Origin: Gemmatimonadales bacterium
GTDB lineage: Bacteria; Gemmatimonadota; Gemmatimonadetes; Palauibacterales; Palauibacteraceae
Reading direction: 5' to 3'
Assembly (NCBI GenBank): GCA_009840115.1
Contig: VXOJ01000015.1
Coordinates: forward strand, 1-32,973
DNA: 32,973 bases
In this document: positions 1-6,692 of the stretch, piece after piece
Layout: the number at the start of each line of letters is the position of its first letter
Position numbering within the stretch: position 1 is the first letter of the stretch
Made by a program: the position numbers and the translations under genes
The notes under the pieces: generated by a model
Database searches by the model: none
What the model was told of the DNA's origin: nothing
Seen by the model: only the letters and a program-made list of their open reading frames with translations

Positions 1-78
1 CTCCGCCACGCACAAGCGACTTTCCCCGAGAACCCGTTTATCCACGGCCTGCTAGTAGAGGATGGCCGGACAGCATAG
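1..78 (+). CDS. possible 3' end of a gene cut by the window edge
   Basis: Frame 1 is open from the first base to a TAG at 76-78 and would give 25 residues ending in ...GLLVEDGRTA. The composition looks protein-like, but the piece is too short to recognise a family and an open frame of this length is easily met by chance in high-GC DNA. It is listed only because the window starts here and the next 330 bases hold no gene. The call is weak. Confidence 0.3.
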   Translation, partial: LRHAQATFPENPFIHGLLVEDGRTA

Positions 79-412
79 AACTCCTTTCCTCACGGGGCGC
101 GGCGTGACGGCTCTCCTAGCGGCGCAGCGGCGGGGGTGAGTCGAGAAGCGCGGTCGTTTCTTGGGAACGCGTTCGGCTTCCTCGGGTTATACCGGCGATG
201 AGCGCGTCGCGCAAGGCAGCGAGCATTTGCGAAGCGCACTCCGTCACCACCCAAGCCCACGCTTGTCACGGTAACGAAGAGTTGGGGTATGTCGCACTCC
301 CCCAAAACAGGGGGTTGCCAACGTCACGGGCGAGGAGAGGTTGTCGCGTTCTTTCGATCCGTCGCGGCTGTCGGACGGGCCGCGGATACAGCCGATACAG
401 GGGAAGTAGAGC
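79..412. other. 334-bp stretch without a recognisable gene
   Basis: I see no convincing coding frame on either strand; the short open frames here are Arg/Pro/Ser-rich, as expected of non-coding high-GC DNA. A small inverted repeat GGGAACGCGTTC lies at 163-174 and a C5/G5 mini-hairpin at about 291-306; neither has a T-run. The last bases carry GGGGAAG about 10 nt before the ATG at 413, a reasonable ribosome binding site. The upstream part probably holds the promoter of that gene, but I cannot place it. Confidence 0.4.
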
Positions 413-964
413 ATGAATAGGTACGTCGGACGAATCGTCCTGGGGGTGCTTGGCATGGCGGTGGCTGTCGCCGTCTTTGCACTGGGTGATTCCTGGACGG
501 CGGTCGGCGTGGCCGAAGGCGTGAATCCGTTCCGCGACGCGCTCAGCCAGCTGGGAGTCCTGTACGTTGTTGCACTGCTCGTCGAACGCTCGCTGGAGGT
601 TCTCCTCAAGGCATGGCGGCAGGGCGGGAAGATTCGCCTTGAGGAAGAGGCGCGCTCAGCCGGAGAGGACGGCAGGACCGCAGCCGAGGCGAAGCTCCAG
701 CAGTACAGGGTGGGGACGCAGCGGCGGGCACTTCTCTTCGGTTTGGTGCTCGGAGTCATGGTATCGCTCTCCGGCGTGCGGCTCCTTGGCTCGATCTTCG
801 AGTTCGGCGCCGGAACGGCGCCCTTCCAGCGAGATCTGTTCCAGTTCACGGACGTCATCGTGACGGCCGGACTGATCGCCGGCGGATCCGCTACGATCCA
901 CAAGGCGATGGCACTCATCGAAGATGTGCTGAAGGCGAACCGAACACGCGCGAAGGACTCGTGA
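413..964 (+). CDS. hypothetical membrane protein, 183 aa
   Basis: I do not recognise the family. The protein begins with a hydrophobic segment (about residues 8-26), has a second at about 46-62, a charged Glu/Arg-rich middle (about 68-100) that may form a helix, and two further hydrophobic stretches (about 105-125 and 145-160). It ends in a basic tail. It is therefore probably an inner-membrane protein with a cytosolic or periplasmic charged loop. The ATG at 413 is preceded by GGGGAAG. The gene converges on the patatin-Omp85 gene, whose stop lies only 18 bp away. Codon use (G/C at third positions) supports this frame over the antisense frames. No catalytic motif is visible. Confidence 0.7.
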   Translation: MNRYVGRIVLGVLGMAVAVAVFALGDSWTAVGVAEGVNPFRDALSQLGVLYVVALLVERSLEVLLKAWRQGGKIRLEEEARSAGEDGRTAAEAKLQQYRVGTQRRALLFGLVLGVMVSLSGVRLLGSIFEFGAGTAPFQRDLFQFTDVIVTAGLIAGGSATIHKAMALIEDVLKANRTRAKDS

Positions 965-982
965 TCCCGGGTGGCGGACAAG

Positions 983-3199
983 TTACCAGAACGGGCGACC
1001 GAGCGTGGCGTTGATTCTCGGCCCGCTGCCCTCGGCGATGCTCACGCTGCCCAATACCGCGCCGAGCAGCGTGTCGGCCAGCAGGCCGGCGGAGAAGCTC
1101 GGGGCGGGATCGGCGTGCCCGGCCTCCGGGAGCGCGGGGCCGGTCTCAATCCAGCCGGTCTCGATCCAGACGCCGCCATAGATCGGACCGCCCACGAAAT
1201 CGGGCAGACGCGCGAGATGGTGCAGGTATCCGGTGCCGACATGCGCGGTGCGGACGCCGCGGAACTCGTCGCGCTCGAAGGCGCTCAGGCGGAAGGGCCC
1301 GCCGAGCGTCGACTGGTAGAACGGCGCGAGCTGATCGTCCGAAGCCGCGGTTCCGCCCACCAGGAGAAAGACGCGGCCCCGCCTGCCGAGGGGGAGGAAC
1401 AGGCTGCTCCTGATTCGGGCCTCCCCGAAGCCGGAGGATTGGCCGGCCGCGCTCGCCAGCCAGCGCGCCTCGGTCGCGATCCGAACGCCGCGGCGCGGCA
1501 GCAGCCAGTCGTCGTGCCCGTCGTACACGAACTTCACGCGCGCGCCGTGCTCCCGTCCGTCGATGTCCGGCAGGAGAGGAGTACCGGTCTCATGGCGCGA
1601 GACAACGGTGGCCGCCTCGTATCCGATGCGGAGTTCGGCGGCGCGGCCGAGGGCCCCGCCGACGTCGGCCCCTCCGCCCAGCCGCCGGGTCCGGTAACGG
1701 GGCGGTTCCTCGTCCTCCGGCGCGGCGAACCACTGCCGGCGACTGTCGAAGCCGACCCGAGGCGCGACGAAGATGGGCGAGCCCGCGACGGGCAGGTAGT
1801 AGTCCAGCCGGGCGTCCGGATCCGGCCCCACCGACAGATCGACCCTCAGCTCGGCGTCGCGGCTCCCGGCGTCGAAGAACGTGAACCGGGTTCCGGCCGA
1901 CACCTCCCAGCCGGCCGCGGTGCGATCCTCGACCTCGAGCGCGAGGTTCAGGAACGGGGGGCCATGAGATTTGTCGCGGGCCCGAACGACGATCCCCGTG
2001 CGGTCACTCTCCCGCGCCACGTCGTATCCGAGACTCCGGTACCGGCCGCCGCCCGCCAGCCGAGTCAAGCGAAACTCGAGTTCGTCTGGATCAAGCGCGG
2101 TGCCGAGCACTGGTTCCAGGGCCCGGGCGATCTCCTCCGCTGAACGGCGACCCACACCCGCGACCTCGACGAACTGAAGTTCGGCAAGCGGCAGGGGGCG
2201 GCGTGCCCGGCGCGCCTCGACATGCAGGGCCCACTCGGCGGGTGACAGAGAGAGGTAGGCCAGCGACTCGCCGGCTTCGGCGGCTGCCTCGTATCCCATG
2301 GCCCGAATCGTCTCGAAGCGCCGCCAGTCGAGAAGCGATATGCCTCCGAGCGGTGGCGTGATGATGTGATCCGCGTGGCGGCTCATCACGCTGCGGGCCC
2401 GCTCGGTCATCATGATCTGGATCGATTGTCCGGCCAGGCTGACGAGGGACCGCATCTCTTCACGGGTTTGGAGCGGAACCCCGACGTCGACGGCGATGAC
2501 GACATCCACGTCCATCCGGCTGACGATGTCGGCCGGTACGTTGTTGAGCAGACCACCATCGCCGAGCAGGAGGCCGTCGCGCTCGACCGGGTCGAACACG
2601 CCGGGAATCGACATCGTGGCGCGAAGCGCGCTTGCGAGGGAGCCGCTCCGGAGTTCCGCGACCTCTGCTGCCTCCAGGTCGGTGGCAACCGCGCGAAACG
2701 GAGTCAGGAGGTTGTTGAAATCGAGTGGGAGTACGTGAGGCAGCGCCAGCCGACTCAGCAGCAGATCGACTTCGTGGCCCGGGTCGAGGCTCTGGGCCAC
2801 GCGCGGGCCGTCACGCCAGCCGAACTCCGGGCGCACGGGATACCTGCGCCGATCCTCCTTGCGCCGATATGACTTCAACCGGTAGTCCACATCGCCGCGA
2901 AAGAGCCGGTCCCAGTCGATATCCGCCACCATGGCCCGAACTTCGCCCGCCGTTCGTCCCGCCGCGTAGGCGCCGCCCACAAGCCCGCCCATGCTGGTGC
3001 CGGCGACCGCATCGACCGGAATCCGGTGCTCCTCGAGCCATTCGAGGACCCCGACATGCGCGAGTCCGCGCGCCGCGCCGCCACCGAGCGCGAGTCCCAC
3101 GCGAGGGCGGCTTTCCTGCGCCTCCGCCACGGGAGGGCACACCAGCGCCACAACGAGCAACAGCAGCTTGGTATAGTGACGCTTGGATAGTATAGTCAT
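983..3199 (-). CDS. patatin-like phospholipase fused to POTRA and Omp85 barrel (type Vd-like)
   Basis: The 738-residue protein starts with a signal peptide (basic start, LLLLVVALV core, cleavage after AEA near residue 27). A patatin/RssA domain follows: oxyanion loop GGGAARG at 39-45, nucleophile elbow GTSMG at 67-71 (Ser69), and DGG with Asp214, giving the Ser-Asp dyad. A POTRA-like segment (about 340-410, starting LQFVEVAGVG) precedes a beta-rich region ending in ...NATLGRPFW, as expected of an Omp85 barrel with a terminal aromatic residue. This order matches patatin-type Vd autotransporters such as PlpD, so the lipase would be exported and act at or outside the outer membrane. A TTG at 3223 would give 8 more residues; the ATG at 3199 gives a cleaner signal peptide, so it is chosen. 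The catalytic residues are intact; substrate is not readable. Confidence 0.9.
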   Translation of the reverse strand: MTILSKRHYTKLLLLVVALVCPPVAEAQESRPRVGLALGGGAARGLAHVGVLEWLEEHRIPVDAVAGTSMGGLVGGAYAAGRTAGEVRAMVADIDWDRLFRGDVDYRLKSYRRKEDRRRYPVRPEFGWRDGPRVAQSLDPGHEVDLLLSRLALPHVLPLDFNNLLTPFRAVATDLEAAEVAELRSGSLASALRATMSIPGVFDPVERDGLLLGDGGLLNNVPADIVSRMDVDVVIAVDVGVPLQTREEMRSLVSLAGQSIQIMMTERARSVMSRHADHIITPPLGGISLLDWRRFETIRAMGYEAAAEAGESLAYLSLSPAEWALHVEARRARRPLPLAELQFVEVAGVGRRSAEEIARALEPVLGTALDPDELEFRLTRLAGGGRYRSLGYDVARESDRTGIVVRARDKSHGPPFLNLALEVEDRTAAGWEVSAGTRFTFFDAGSRDAELRVDLSVGPDPDARLDYYLPVAGSPIFVAPRVGFDSRRQWFAAPEDEEPPRYRTRRLGGGADVGGALGRAAELRIGYEAATVVSRHETGTPLLPDIDGREHGARVKFVYDGHDDWLLPRRGVRIATEARWLASAAGQSSGFGEARIRSSLFLPLGRRGRVFLLVGGTAASDDQLAPFYQSTLGGPFRLSAFERDEFRGVRTAHVGTGYLHHLARLPDFVGGPIYGGVWIETGWIETGPALPEAGHADPAPSFSAGLLADTLLGAVLGSVSIAEGSGPRINATLGRPFW

Positions 3200-3335
3200 A
3201 TTACCGACAGAGACTATAAACAAAAGTGTACAGGTGGCGGTGCCGCGTCTATTGCGTTCTCTGGACCGTCCGCATATCCCTTCAGTGTCTCTTCTTCCAA
3301 GCTACCATGATGTACGCAAGAATGGGAGGGCAGCC
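3200..3335. promoter_or_regulatory. AT-rich divergent promoter region
   Basis: This 136-bp gap separates two divergent genes and is clearly richer in A/T than its surroundings (for example CTATAAACAAAAGTGTACA near 3213-3231). On the minus strand TAATAT lies just before the patatin ATG, too near to be its -10 for that start, so the true transcript start is unclear. For the plus-strand gene GGGAGGGC at 3324-3331 is a strong ribosome binding site. The region is a likely double promoter, with no box assigned. Confidence 0.4.
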
Positions 3336-3623
3336 ATGGCATCGAGCACCGGCCCGTTGAACCGAAGCAACCTCATCGTTCCCCTTGTCCTGATCGTCAC
3401 GATCATCGGGTCGGCGTGGTGGGTGACGAGCAGCGTACGCGGCGCCGTGCAGGCCGTCCGGTCGGAACTGGAAGCGATTCACGTCGCCATCGACACGGAA
3501 CTCGACGGCATCCGCGATGTCGCGGAGTCGGTGCGAGACCGCCTGGCCGAGGTGGAGGAGACGGCGGATGCCATGCTCCGCAACCCGCTGGACCTGCTCT
3601 CCCGCCCGTCCGGCTCGCGCTGA
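3336..3623 (+). CDS. small single-pass membrane protein with coiled-coil tail, 95 aa
   Basis: The family is not recognised. After a short polar start there is one hydrophobic segment (about residues 14-30, LIVPLVLIVTIIGSAWWV), followed by a long amphipathic helix with regular Val/Leu/Ile and acidic residues (about 35-85) that looks like a coiled coil. This is a signal-anchor protein with a periplasmic or cytoplasmic helical tail. The frame is open upstream to 3183, but the ATG at 3336 is chosen because it has a strong GGGAGG site 5-11 nt before it, and the upstream codons lie in the AT-rich promoter gap. Its role is unknown. Confidence 0.65.
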   Translation: MASSTGPLNRSNLIVPLVLIVTIIGSAWWVTSSVRGAVQAVRSELEAIHVAIDTELDGIRDVAESVRDRLAEVEETADAMLRNPLDLLSRPSGSR

Positions 3624-3644
3624 GCTCGCCAGCGGCCAGCGGCT

Positions 3645-4088
3645 CTAGAAGCCTGAGCGAGTGAGCGTGATCTCAACGGTCTGCGGCCCGCCGCTCCCGT
3701 CCCCCGGTTGGTACTCGATCGTTCCGGCCAGTCTCGACCGTCCGGTTGCGGTGCCCGTGAAGGTTCCGACGAGGGTCCCCGCCAACGTGAGCGTGACATC
3801 CTGGGTCAGGCTCTGGGTGGGCCGCTGCACAGCCGTCCCCATGAGCGTCCCGCCGTCCTCGAACTCTCCGGTGGGACTCGTGCGGACGGCGTAGGAGCCG
3901 GCCAGCGCCCCGTCGTTGTCGGTCAGCCGGATTCTGAGCGCCCAGGCCCCCAACTGGCCCTCATAGGCGCCGGTGATGTTGTCCCGCGGCGGGAGCGGCT
4001 CGGGCGGAGGCGGCGGAGGCGGGGCGGACGACTCGCTGCACCCCGCGAGCAAGAGCACGACGGCGACGTATCTGAACATCGATCTCAT
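3645..4088 (-). CDS. small secreted lipoprotein, 147 aa
   Basis: The N-terminus is a lipoprotein signal: MRSMFRYVAVVLLLAGC, with lipobox LAGC and Cys17 as the lipidation site. A poly-proline linker (seven Pro in a row, then PEPLPP) leads to a beta-rich domain of about 110 residues with alternating Gly/Thr/Leu (GAYEGQLGAWALRIRLTDNDG..., LTLAGTLVGTFTGTATG). Such domains are common in small Gemmatimonadota lipoproteins and probably form a beta sandwich or small barrel at the cell surface. The start at 4088 gives the usual short n-region; a start 39 bases upstream is possible but would run into the HicB-like gene. It lies 4 bp after that gene, so they may share a transcript. Specific function is unknown. 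Confidence 0.75.
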   Translation of the reverse strand: MRSMFRYVAVVLLLAGCSESSAPPPPPPPEPLPPRDNITGAYEGQLGAWALRIRLTDNDGALAGSYAVRTSPTGEFEDGGTLMGTAVQRPTQSLTQDVTLTLAGTLVGTFTGTATGRSRLAGTIEYQPGDGSGGPQTVEITLTRSGF

Positions 4089-4092
4089 GATT

Positions 4093-4281
4093 TCACACTC
4101 GGTACGCGTTGCGAGACGCGGCGGCATTCTCGACCGCTACGCCCAGATACTCGCGGACGGCATCCGCGATGTTCGCCAAGGCTTCCTCCTCGGTCGCCCC
4201 TTGGGACGCACAACCCGGTAGGGCTGGAACCCAGACGGAGAATCCCTCTTCGGACTCTTGAAGCGTCACCATGTGTTTCAT
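4093..4281 (-). CDS. HicB-family antitoxin-like protein, orphan
   Basis: The 62-residue protein has the HicB/UPF0150 partial RNase H fold signature: a beta strand MVTLQESEEGFSVWVPALPGC, then the typical ASQGATEEEALANIADAVREYL helix. HicB proteins neutralise the HicA mRNA interferase and often repress their own operon. Here the C-terminal DNA-binding domain of larger HicB proteins is missing and no HicA-like frame (dsRBD fold, about 60 aa) lies next to it, so it is an orphan or acts on a distant toxin. The ATG at 4281 is chosen over a GTG 18 bases upstream because GGAGGTGGAG lies immediately before it. The secreted lipoprotein starts 4 bp downstream. Confidence 0.75.
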   Translation of the reverse strand: MKHMVTLQESEEGFSVWVPALPGCASQGATEEEALANIADAVREYLGVAVENAAASRNAYRV

Positions 4282-4348
4282 CTCCACCTCCAGGTTCACC
4301 CGATCAGGCTGGTCAGTAACGCACGAAGGGTCCGTTTCATGACCAGGC

Positions 4349-4519
4349 GTCTACCCGTTCACGTCGTGGAGGTTCGCGAGCCACAGGTCCGGCAGAGGCA
4401 AAACGTTGACCATCCGGCTGTCTCAGGACGTCATCGACCACTTCCGCGCCGGGGGGCGCGGTTGGCAGACGCGGATCGATGACGCCCTGCTCGACTGGAT
4501 CAAGCGGTCCAAGTCCTGA
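4349..4519 (+). pseudogene. BrnA-like (DUF4415) antitoxin remnant
   Basis: This frame reads ...RGKTLTIRLSQDVIDHF at about 4397-4447, then RAGGRGWQTRIDDALLDWI up to about 4501, and stops at TGA 4517-4519. That is the conserved C-terminal half of BrnA/DUF4415 antitoxins, including the ribbon-helix-helix strand (TIRLSQDV) and the GxGWQTRI motif. Upstream the frame is closed by TGA at 4340-4342 and has no ATG or GTG; only a TTG at 4406 without a good binding site could start it. The usual 25-40 N-terminal residues and the BrnT toxin are absent. It is best read as the decayed end of a BrnTA module lying antisense between minus-strand genes. A short TTG-initiated protein of 37 residues remains possible. 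Confidence 0.6.
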
Positions 4520-4524
4520 CGCTG

Positions 4525-4728
4525 TCAGGAACCTCCCTGCTCCGCCTTGACCCGCTCCTTCCCGAGGTCGGCGATGCCCTGGGCGACGATGTACGCCACC
4601 AGGGGGACGACCACCTCCTCGGGGATCGGGACGCCGAAATCCTCGAGCACGATCAGGATCACCGTGCCAAGGGCGGCGAGGAACGTGAACCTCGTTCCAC
4701 CATAGACCCCGCCAGAAACGAGATCCAC
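4525..4728 (-). CDS. small membrane protein, 67 aa
   Basis: The family is not recognised. A short polar start (MDLVSGGVYGGTR) leads into two hydrophobic stretches (FTFLAALGTVILIVL and VVVPLVAYIVAQGIA) separated by EDFGVPIPEE, ending in a charged tail (KERVKAEQGGS). This is a helical-hairpin layout like holins or small membrane toxins, but nothing specific shows either role. The start is a GTG at 4728, 12 bp after the stop of the Phd-like antitoxin gene, with CCGGGG before it as a poor binding site, so translation may depend on coupling. The protein-like hydrophobic pattern favours this frame over the other open frames across the same bases. Confidence 0.5.
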   Translation of the reverse strand: MDLVSGGVYGGTRFTFLAALGTVILIVLEDFGVPIPEEVVVPLVAYIVAQGIADLGKERVKAEQGGS

Positions 4729-4739
4729 CCCCGGGCTCT

Positions 4740-4940
4740 CTACCCATGCGCCCTGCGCTGGGCCACGATGATCTCGCTGGCGCTGGGACCCTCGCTCAGC
4801 GGAACTAGGCGGGCGTTCAGAAAGCGCTCGACATCGATTGGCACGCGCGGCGGGACCGCCACACCCCGGCGCACGAGCTCGATCAAGGCTTGCTCGTCGC
4901 CGGGGCTGCTCCTTGCCTCGGTTACGCTTGCCCGTTTCAT
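4740..4940 (-). CDS. short Phd/YefM- or VapB-like antitoxin, internally shortened
   Basis: The 66-residue product begins MKRASVTEAR, the usual first strand of Phd/YefM and related antitoxins (family members often read M-K-x-A-S-V-x-E-A-K). It then jumps to a C-terminal tail of the type seen in VapB-like proteins: ALIELVRRGVAVPPR, followed by RFLNARLVPLSEGP and a charged end. The middle of the DNA-binding domain (roughly 35-40 residues, with the 'ETVLITxRGxPVARL' part) is not there. The ATG overlaps the stop of the upstream lipoprotein gene by ATGA (4937-4940), so the two are translationally coupled. No PIN toxin follows; the next gene is a small membrane protein. Assignment rests on the two ends only. 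Confidence 0.5.
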   Translation of the reverse strand: MKRASVTEARSSPGDEQALIELVRRGVAVPPRVPIDVERFLNARLVPLSEGPSASEIIVAQRRAHG

Positions 4941-5413
4941 CTGGCTATCACCGAACCGGGCACGGGATCCAGATGGCGCACGAACTCCACCGCGGCCCGA
5001 AGTTCGGCACCCTCTCGGCGGGAGATGAACCCTTCCATGAGGTTCACGCTCACGTGCTTCCCCTCGTAGTACTGTCGCACCGCTCCATCGTCGTCGAAGG
5101 TCAGCCTCACCTTTGATCCGTCGCGGGTCCCCTGCACGGTCCAGACCTGCGGAGGGAGGGGCGGGAGATTGGGAGGAGGCGGATCGATGTTCCAGTATTC
5201 CTGCTTCGTGATCGTTCCACTCACCACCCCGTCGTAGTCCTCCGTGACTTCCAGGGTCCACGTCGGCGGAAACGGCCACCACGTGGCGGGCTCCTCACCG
5301 GGGAAGCGGCGCACCCACGTGCCCGAGATCGACCCGTGGGAAGGCTCGAATAGGCCACTACAAGCCATCCCGCTCAGGATCCATCCCGTCAGCAGCAACC
5401 GCCGGATCCGCAT
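4937..5413 (-). CDS. secreted lipoprotein, 158 aa
   Basis: The signal peptide reads MRIRRLLLTGWILSGMAC, with lipobox SGMAC and Cys18 lipidated. The mature part is rich in Trp, Pro and charged residues: SISGTWVRRFPG, then WWPFPPTWTLEVTEDYDGVVSGTIT, a Pro-rich loop (IDPPPPNLPPLPPQ), VWTVQGTRDGSKVRLTFDDDG and YYEGKHVSVNLMEGFI. This looks like a compact beta-sheet (lipocalin-like) domain of the type 'SGxW...GxxSGTI...G...V.L.F', but I cannot name it. The start at 5413 is chosen because the 10 upstream residues are Arg/Pro-rich and would spoil the signal. Its leader and upstream DNA are duplicated near 6771-6890. The last bases overlap the antitoxin start by 4 bp. Confidence 0.8.
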   Translation of the reverse strand: MRIRRLLLTGWILSGMACSGLFEPSHGSISGTWVRRFPGEEPATWWPFPPTWTLEVTEDYDGVVSGTITKQEYWNIDPPPPNLPPLPPQVWTVQGTRDGSKVRLTFDDDGAVRQYYEGKHVSVNLMEGFISRREGAELRAAVEFVRHLDPVPGSVIAR

Positions 5414-5490
5414 TCGTCCCCTTCGCCCCGGAGGCAAGATCAACGCCGATTCGTACCCTCGTTCCTACCGAACCGGGCACCGTATGATCC
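5369..5490. repeat. direct repeat copy A (lipoprotein leader and promoter)
   Basis: About 122 bp, from CCCGCTCAGGAT to GTATGATCC, recur at 6771-6890 in the same orientation, by eye about three quarters identical with a few small indels. The repeat covers the signal-peptide codons of the lipoprotein at 4937-5413 and about 75 bp upstream of its ATG, so it includes its likely promoter. The best conserved part is the upstream block CCTACCG.nCCGGGC.n.GTATGATCC. Confidence 0.75.
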
Positions 5491-5542
5491 TCCGAACGAA
5501 GGCCCCGGCCATCGGCGCAGTTCAGGATCGCGATCCGTAGCT

Positions 5543-5554
5543 TGTCACCTGACA
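5543..5554. promoter_or_regulatory. possible HigA operator (inverted repeat)
   Basis: TGTCA-CC-TGACA is a perfect 5-bp inverted repeat 22 bp before the higB ATG. HigBA operons are usually repressed by HigA binding such a site over the promoter. Five-base arms can arise by chance, so this is a suggestion only. Confidence 0.35.
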
Positions 5555-5576
5555 GGCGACACCCTACCATGGGGCG

Positions 5577-5855
5577 ATGATCGCATCGTTCCGCCATCGT
5601 GGGCTGAAAGCGCTTTACGAGGGCAGAACGGCGCGGCGAGTCGCGCCCGAGCACGTTGGCAAATTGCGAGACATCCTCGCGGCCCTCGATCGTAGCCGGG
5701 GCCCGGAGGGCATGAATCTGCCGGGGTTCCGATTGCACGCGCTCAAGGGACCGCTGAAGGGGTATTACGCCGTTTCGGTGTCCGGCAACTGGCGGGTGAC
5801 GTTCCGTTTCGAGGACGGCGCGGCCGTCGACGTGGACTACTTGGACTATCACTGA
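5577..5855 (+). CDS. higB: HigB-family toxin (RelE/ParE superfamily)
   Basis: The 92-residue protein matches the HigB 'plasmid maintenance killer' family in length and pattern: MIASFRHRGLKALYEG at the start, the central helix HVGKLRDILAALD, then the conserved PGFRLHALKG, and the terminal strand SGNWRVTFRFEDG...DVDYLDYH. HigB is a ribosome-dependent mRNA endonuclease; the Arg of NWRVTFRF and the C-terminal Tyr/His are the type of residues needed for cleavage, and they are present. It is followed after 14 bp by higA, the toxin-first order typical of this family. Both genes look intact. The cassette lies between two copies of a duplicated lipoprotein leader, pointing to local rearrangement or insertion. 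Confidence 0.92.
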   Translation: MIASFRHRGLKALYEGRTARRVAPEHVGKLRDILAALDRSRGPEGMNLPGFRLHALKGPLKGYYAVSVSGNWRVTFRFEDGAAVDVDYLDYH

Positions 5856-5869
5856 GGAGAGCGCCGATC

Positions 5870-6157
5870 ATGACCATGCACAACCCGCCGCATCCAGGCG
5901 GCATCGTGAAGCGGCAGTGCCTCGAGCCCCTCGGTTTGACCGTGACCCGGGCCGCCGAGGGTCTCGGCGTGACCCGGCAAGCACTTTCGGAGCTGGTGAA
6001 CGGGCGCACGGGCATCTCGGTCGAGATGGCGATGAGGTTGTCGAAGGCGTTCGGCTCTACGCCCGAAACCTGGCTAGGGATGCAGATGGCCTACGATCTC
6101 TGGCAGGCCCGCGACCGCGCCCGCGAGATCGCGGTTGAGCGCTTTGTGTCGGCATGA
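5870..6157 (+). CDS. higA: HigA-family antitoxin (XRE-type helix-turn-helix)
   Basis: The 95-residue protein opens with the HigA hallmark MHNPPHPGGIVKRQCLEPLGLTV, followed by the helix-turn-helix TRAAEGLGVTRQALSELVNGRTGIS and the terminal block EMAMRLSKAFGSTPETWLGMQMAYDLWQAR. HigA binds and inhibits HigB and represses the operon. The ATG at 5870 is preceded by GAGGAG about 11 nt away; a second ATG at 5876 fits the family start (MHNPPHPG) equally well. All family-defining parts are present, so the pair should be functional. A DUF1569 gene converges from the other strand 22 bp downstream. Confidence 0.93.
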   Translation: MTMHNPPHPGGIVKRQCLEPLGLTVTRAAEGLGVTRQALSELVNGRTGISVEMAMRLSKAFGSTPETWLGMQMAYDLWQARDRAREIAVERFVSA

Positions 6158-6179
6158 CCGACAGCTTCGGTGAACGCCG

Positions 6180-6671
6180 CTATGCGCCGAACTGCCTGAG
6201 GTGATAGTCGAGGTGTCGCCAGCAGATCGATGCCCATTCGGGCCCGGAGATCGAGCCGCACCAGGGATGGTGGCCCCACGGCTCGGCGGGAGGCTTGTCA
6301 CTGACGCGATCCACCAGCGCATGAAGTGAAGCGATATCCTCTCGCCATTCGCCCGGAGCGGTCCTCCACATTTCGGGAGGAGCACGAAACCTCGCTTTCG
6401 GCCACGGCAGCCAGTGAACGAAGAGGTGTCGAACCGGCCTGAACCGCAGCAGCCCCGGGTTCACCGCGACGTCCCGGCTACCGAATCTGAGCGCGAGCTT
6501 CGCCGGGTTGACCTGAGTGTCGCCCAGTGCGACGCGCAGATGGTCAGCGACATGGCACACCATCTGCGCCGCCGACATCGTTCCCCACCGGGGTTTGCTC
6601 TCCGGCGCGAGCCGGTCGATCCGCGCATGGATCCCTGCAACATCCCGTCGGTCGAGGAGCGTGGGACTCAA
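6180..6671 (-). CDS. DUF1569 / DinB-like four-helix protein
   Basis: The 163-residue protein has the DinB-superfamily layout. It shows R-x-D-R-L-x-P-E-S-K-P-R-W-G near the start, MSAAQMVCHVADHLRVALGD (with the first metal-site His region) at about 32-51, a middle with WLPWPKARFRAPPEM, and the terminal motif HHPWCG...W...CWRHLDYHLRQFG with the HxxxH pair. Such proteins bind a divalent metal and include thiol transferases; the specific reaction cannot be read. The only in-frame start is TTG at 6671. Upstream sits GGAGGTGAG and an ATG that opens a seven-codon frame whose TGA overlaps this TTG, so translation is probably coupled or the start has shifted frame. Confidence 0.8.
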   Translation of the reverse strand: MSPTLLDRRDVAGIHARIDRLAPESKPRWGTMSAAQMVCHVADHLRVALGDTQVNPAKLALRFGSRDVAVNPGLLRFRPVRHLFVHWLPWPKARFRAPPEMWRTAPGEWREDIASLHALVDRVSDKPPAEPWGHHPWCGSISGPEWASICWRHLDYHLRQFGA

Positions 6672-6691
6672 CGGCGCACCCTGATCTTCAT
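6668..6691 (-). other. seven-codon leader frame before the DUF1569 gene
   Basis: A near-perfect binding site GGAGGTG at 6694-6700 precedes ATG at 6691, which starts MKIRVRR and stops at TGA 6668-6670. That TGA overlaps the TTG start (6669-6671) of the DUF1569 gene. It may be a coupling leader, or the scar of a lost frame. Confidence 0.4.
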
Positions 6692-6692
6692 C

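Noticed and set aside
198..416. 72-codon plus-strand open frame near the left edge
   Set aside because: The translation is Arg/Ser/Cys-rich without any pattern, has no binding site and overlaps the start of the membrane protein gene.
971..2143. Long plus-strand open frame opposite the patatin-Omp85 gene
   Set aside because: It is antisense to a gene with clear motifs; the translation is Arg/Ala/Gly/Pro-rich without folds, as expected of mirrored high-GC codons.
4337..4747. 136-codon minus-strand open frame over the small membrane protein gene
   Set aside because: It is Gly/Arg/Pro-rich without structure, while the alternative frame gives a clean two-helix membrane protein and the opposite strand holds the BrnA-like motif.
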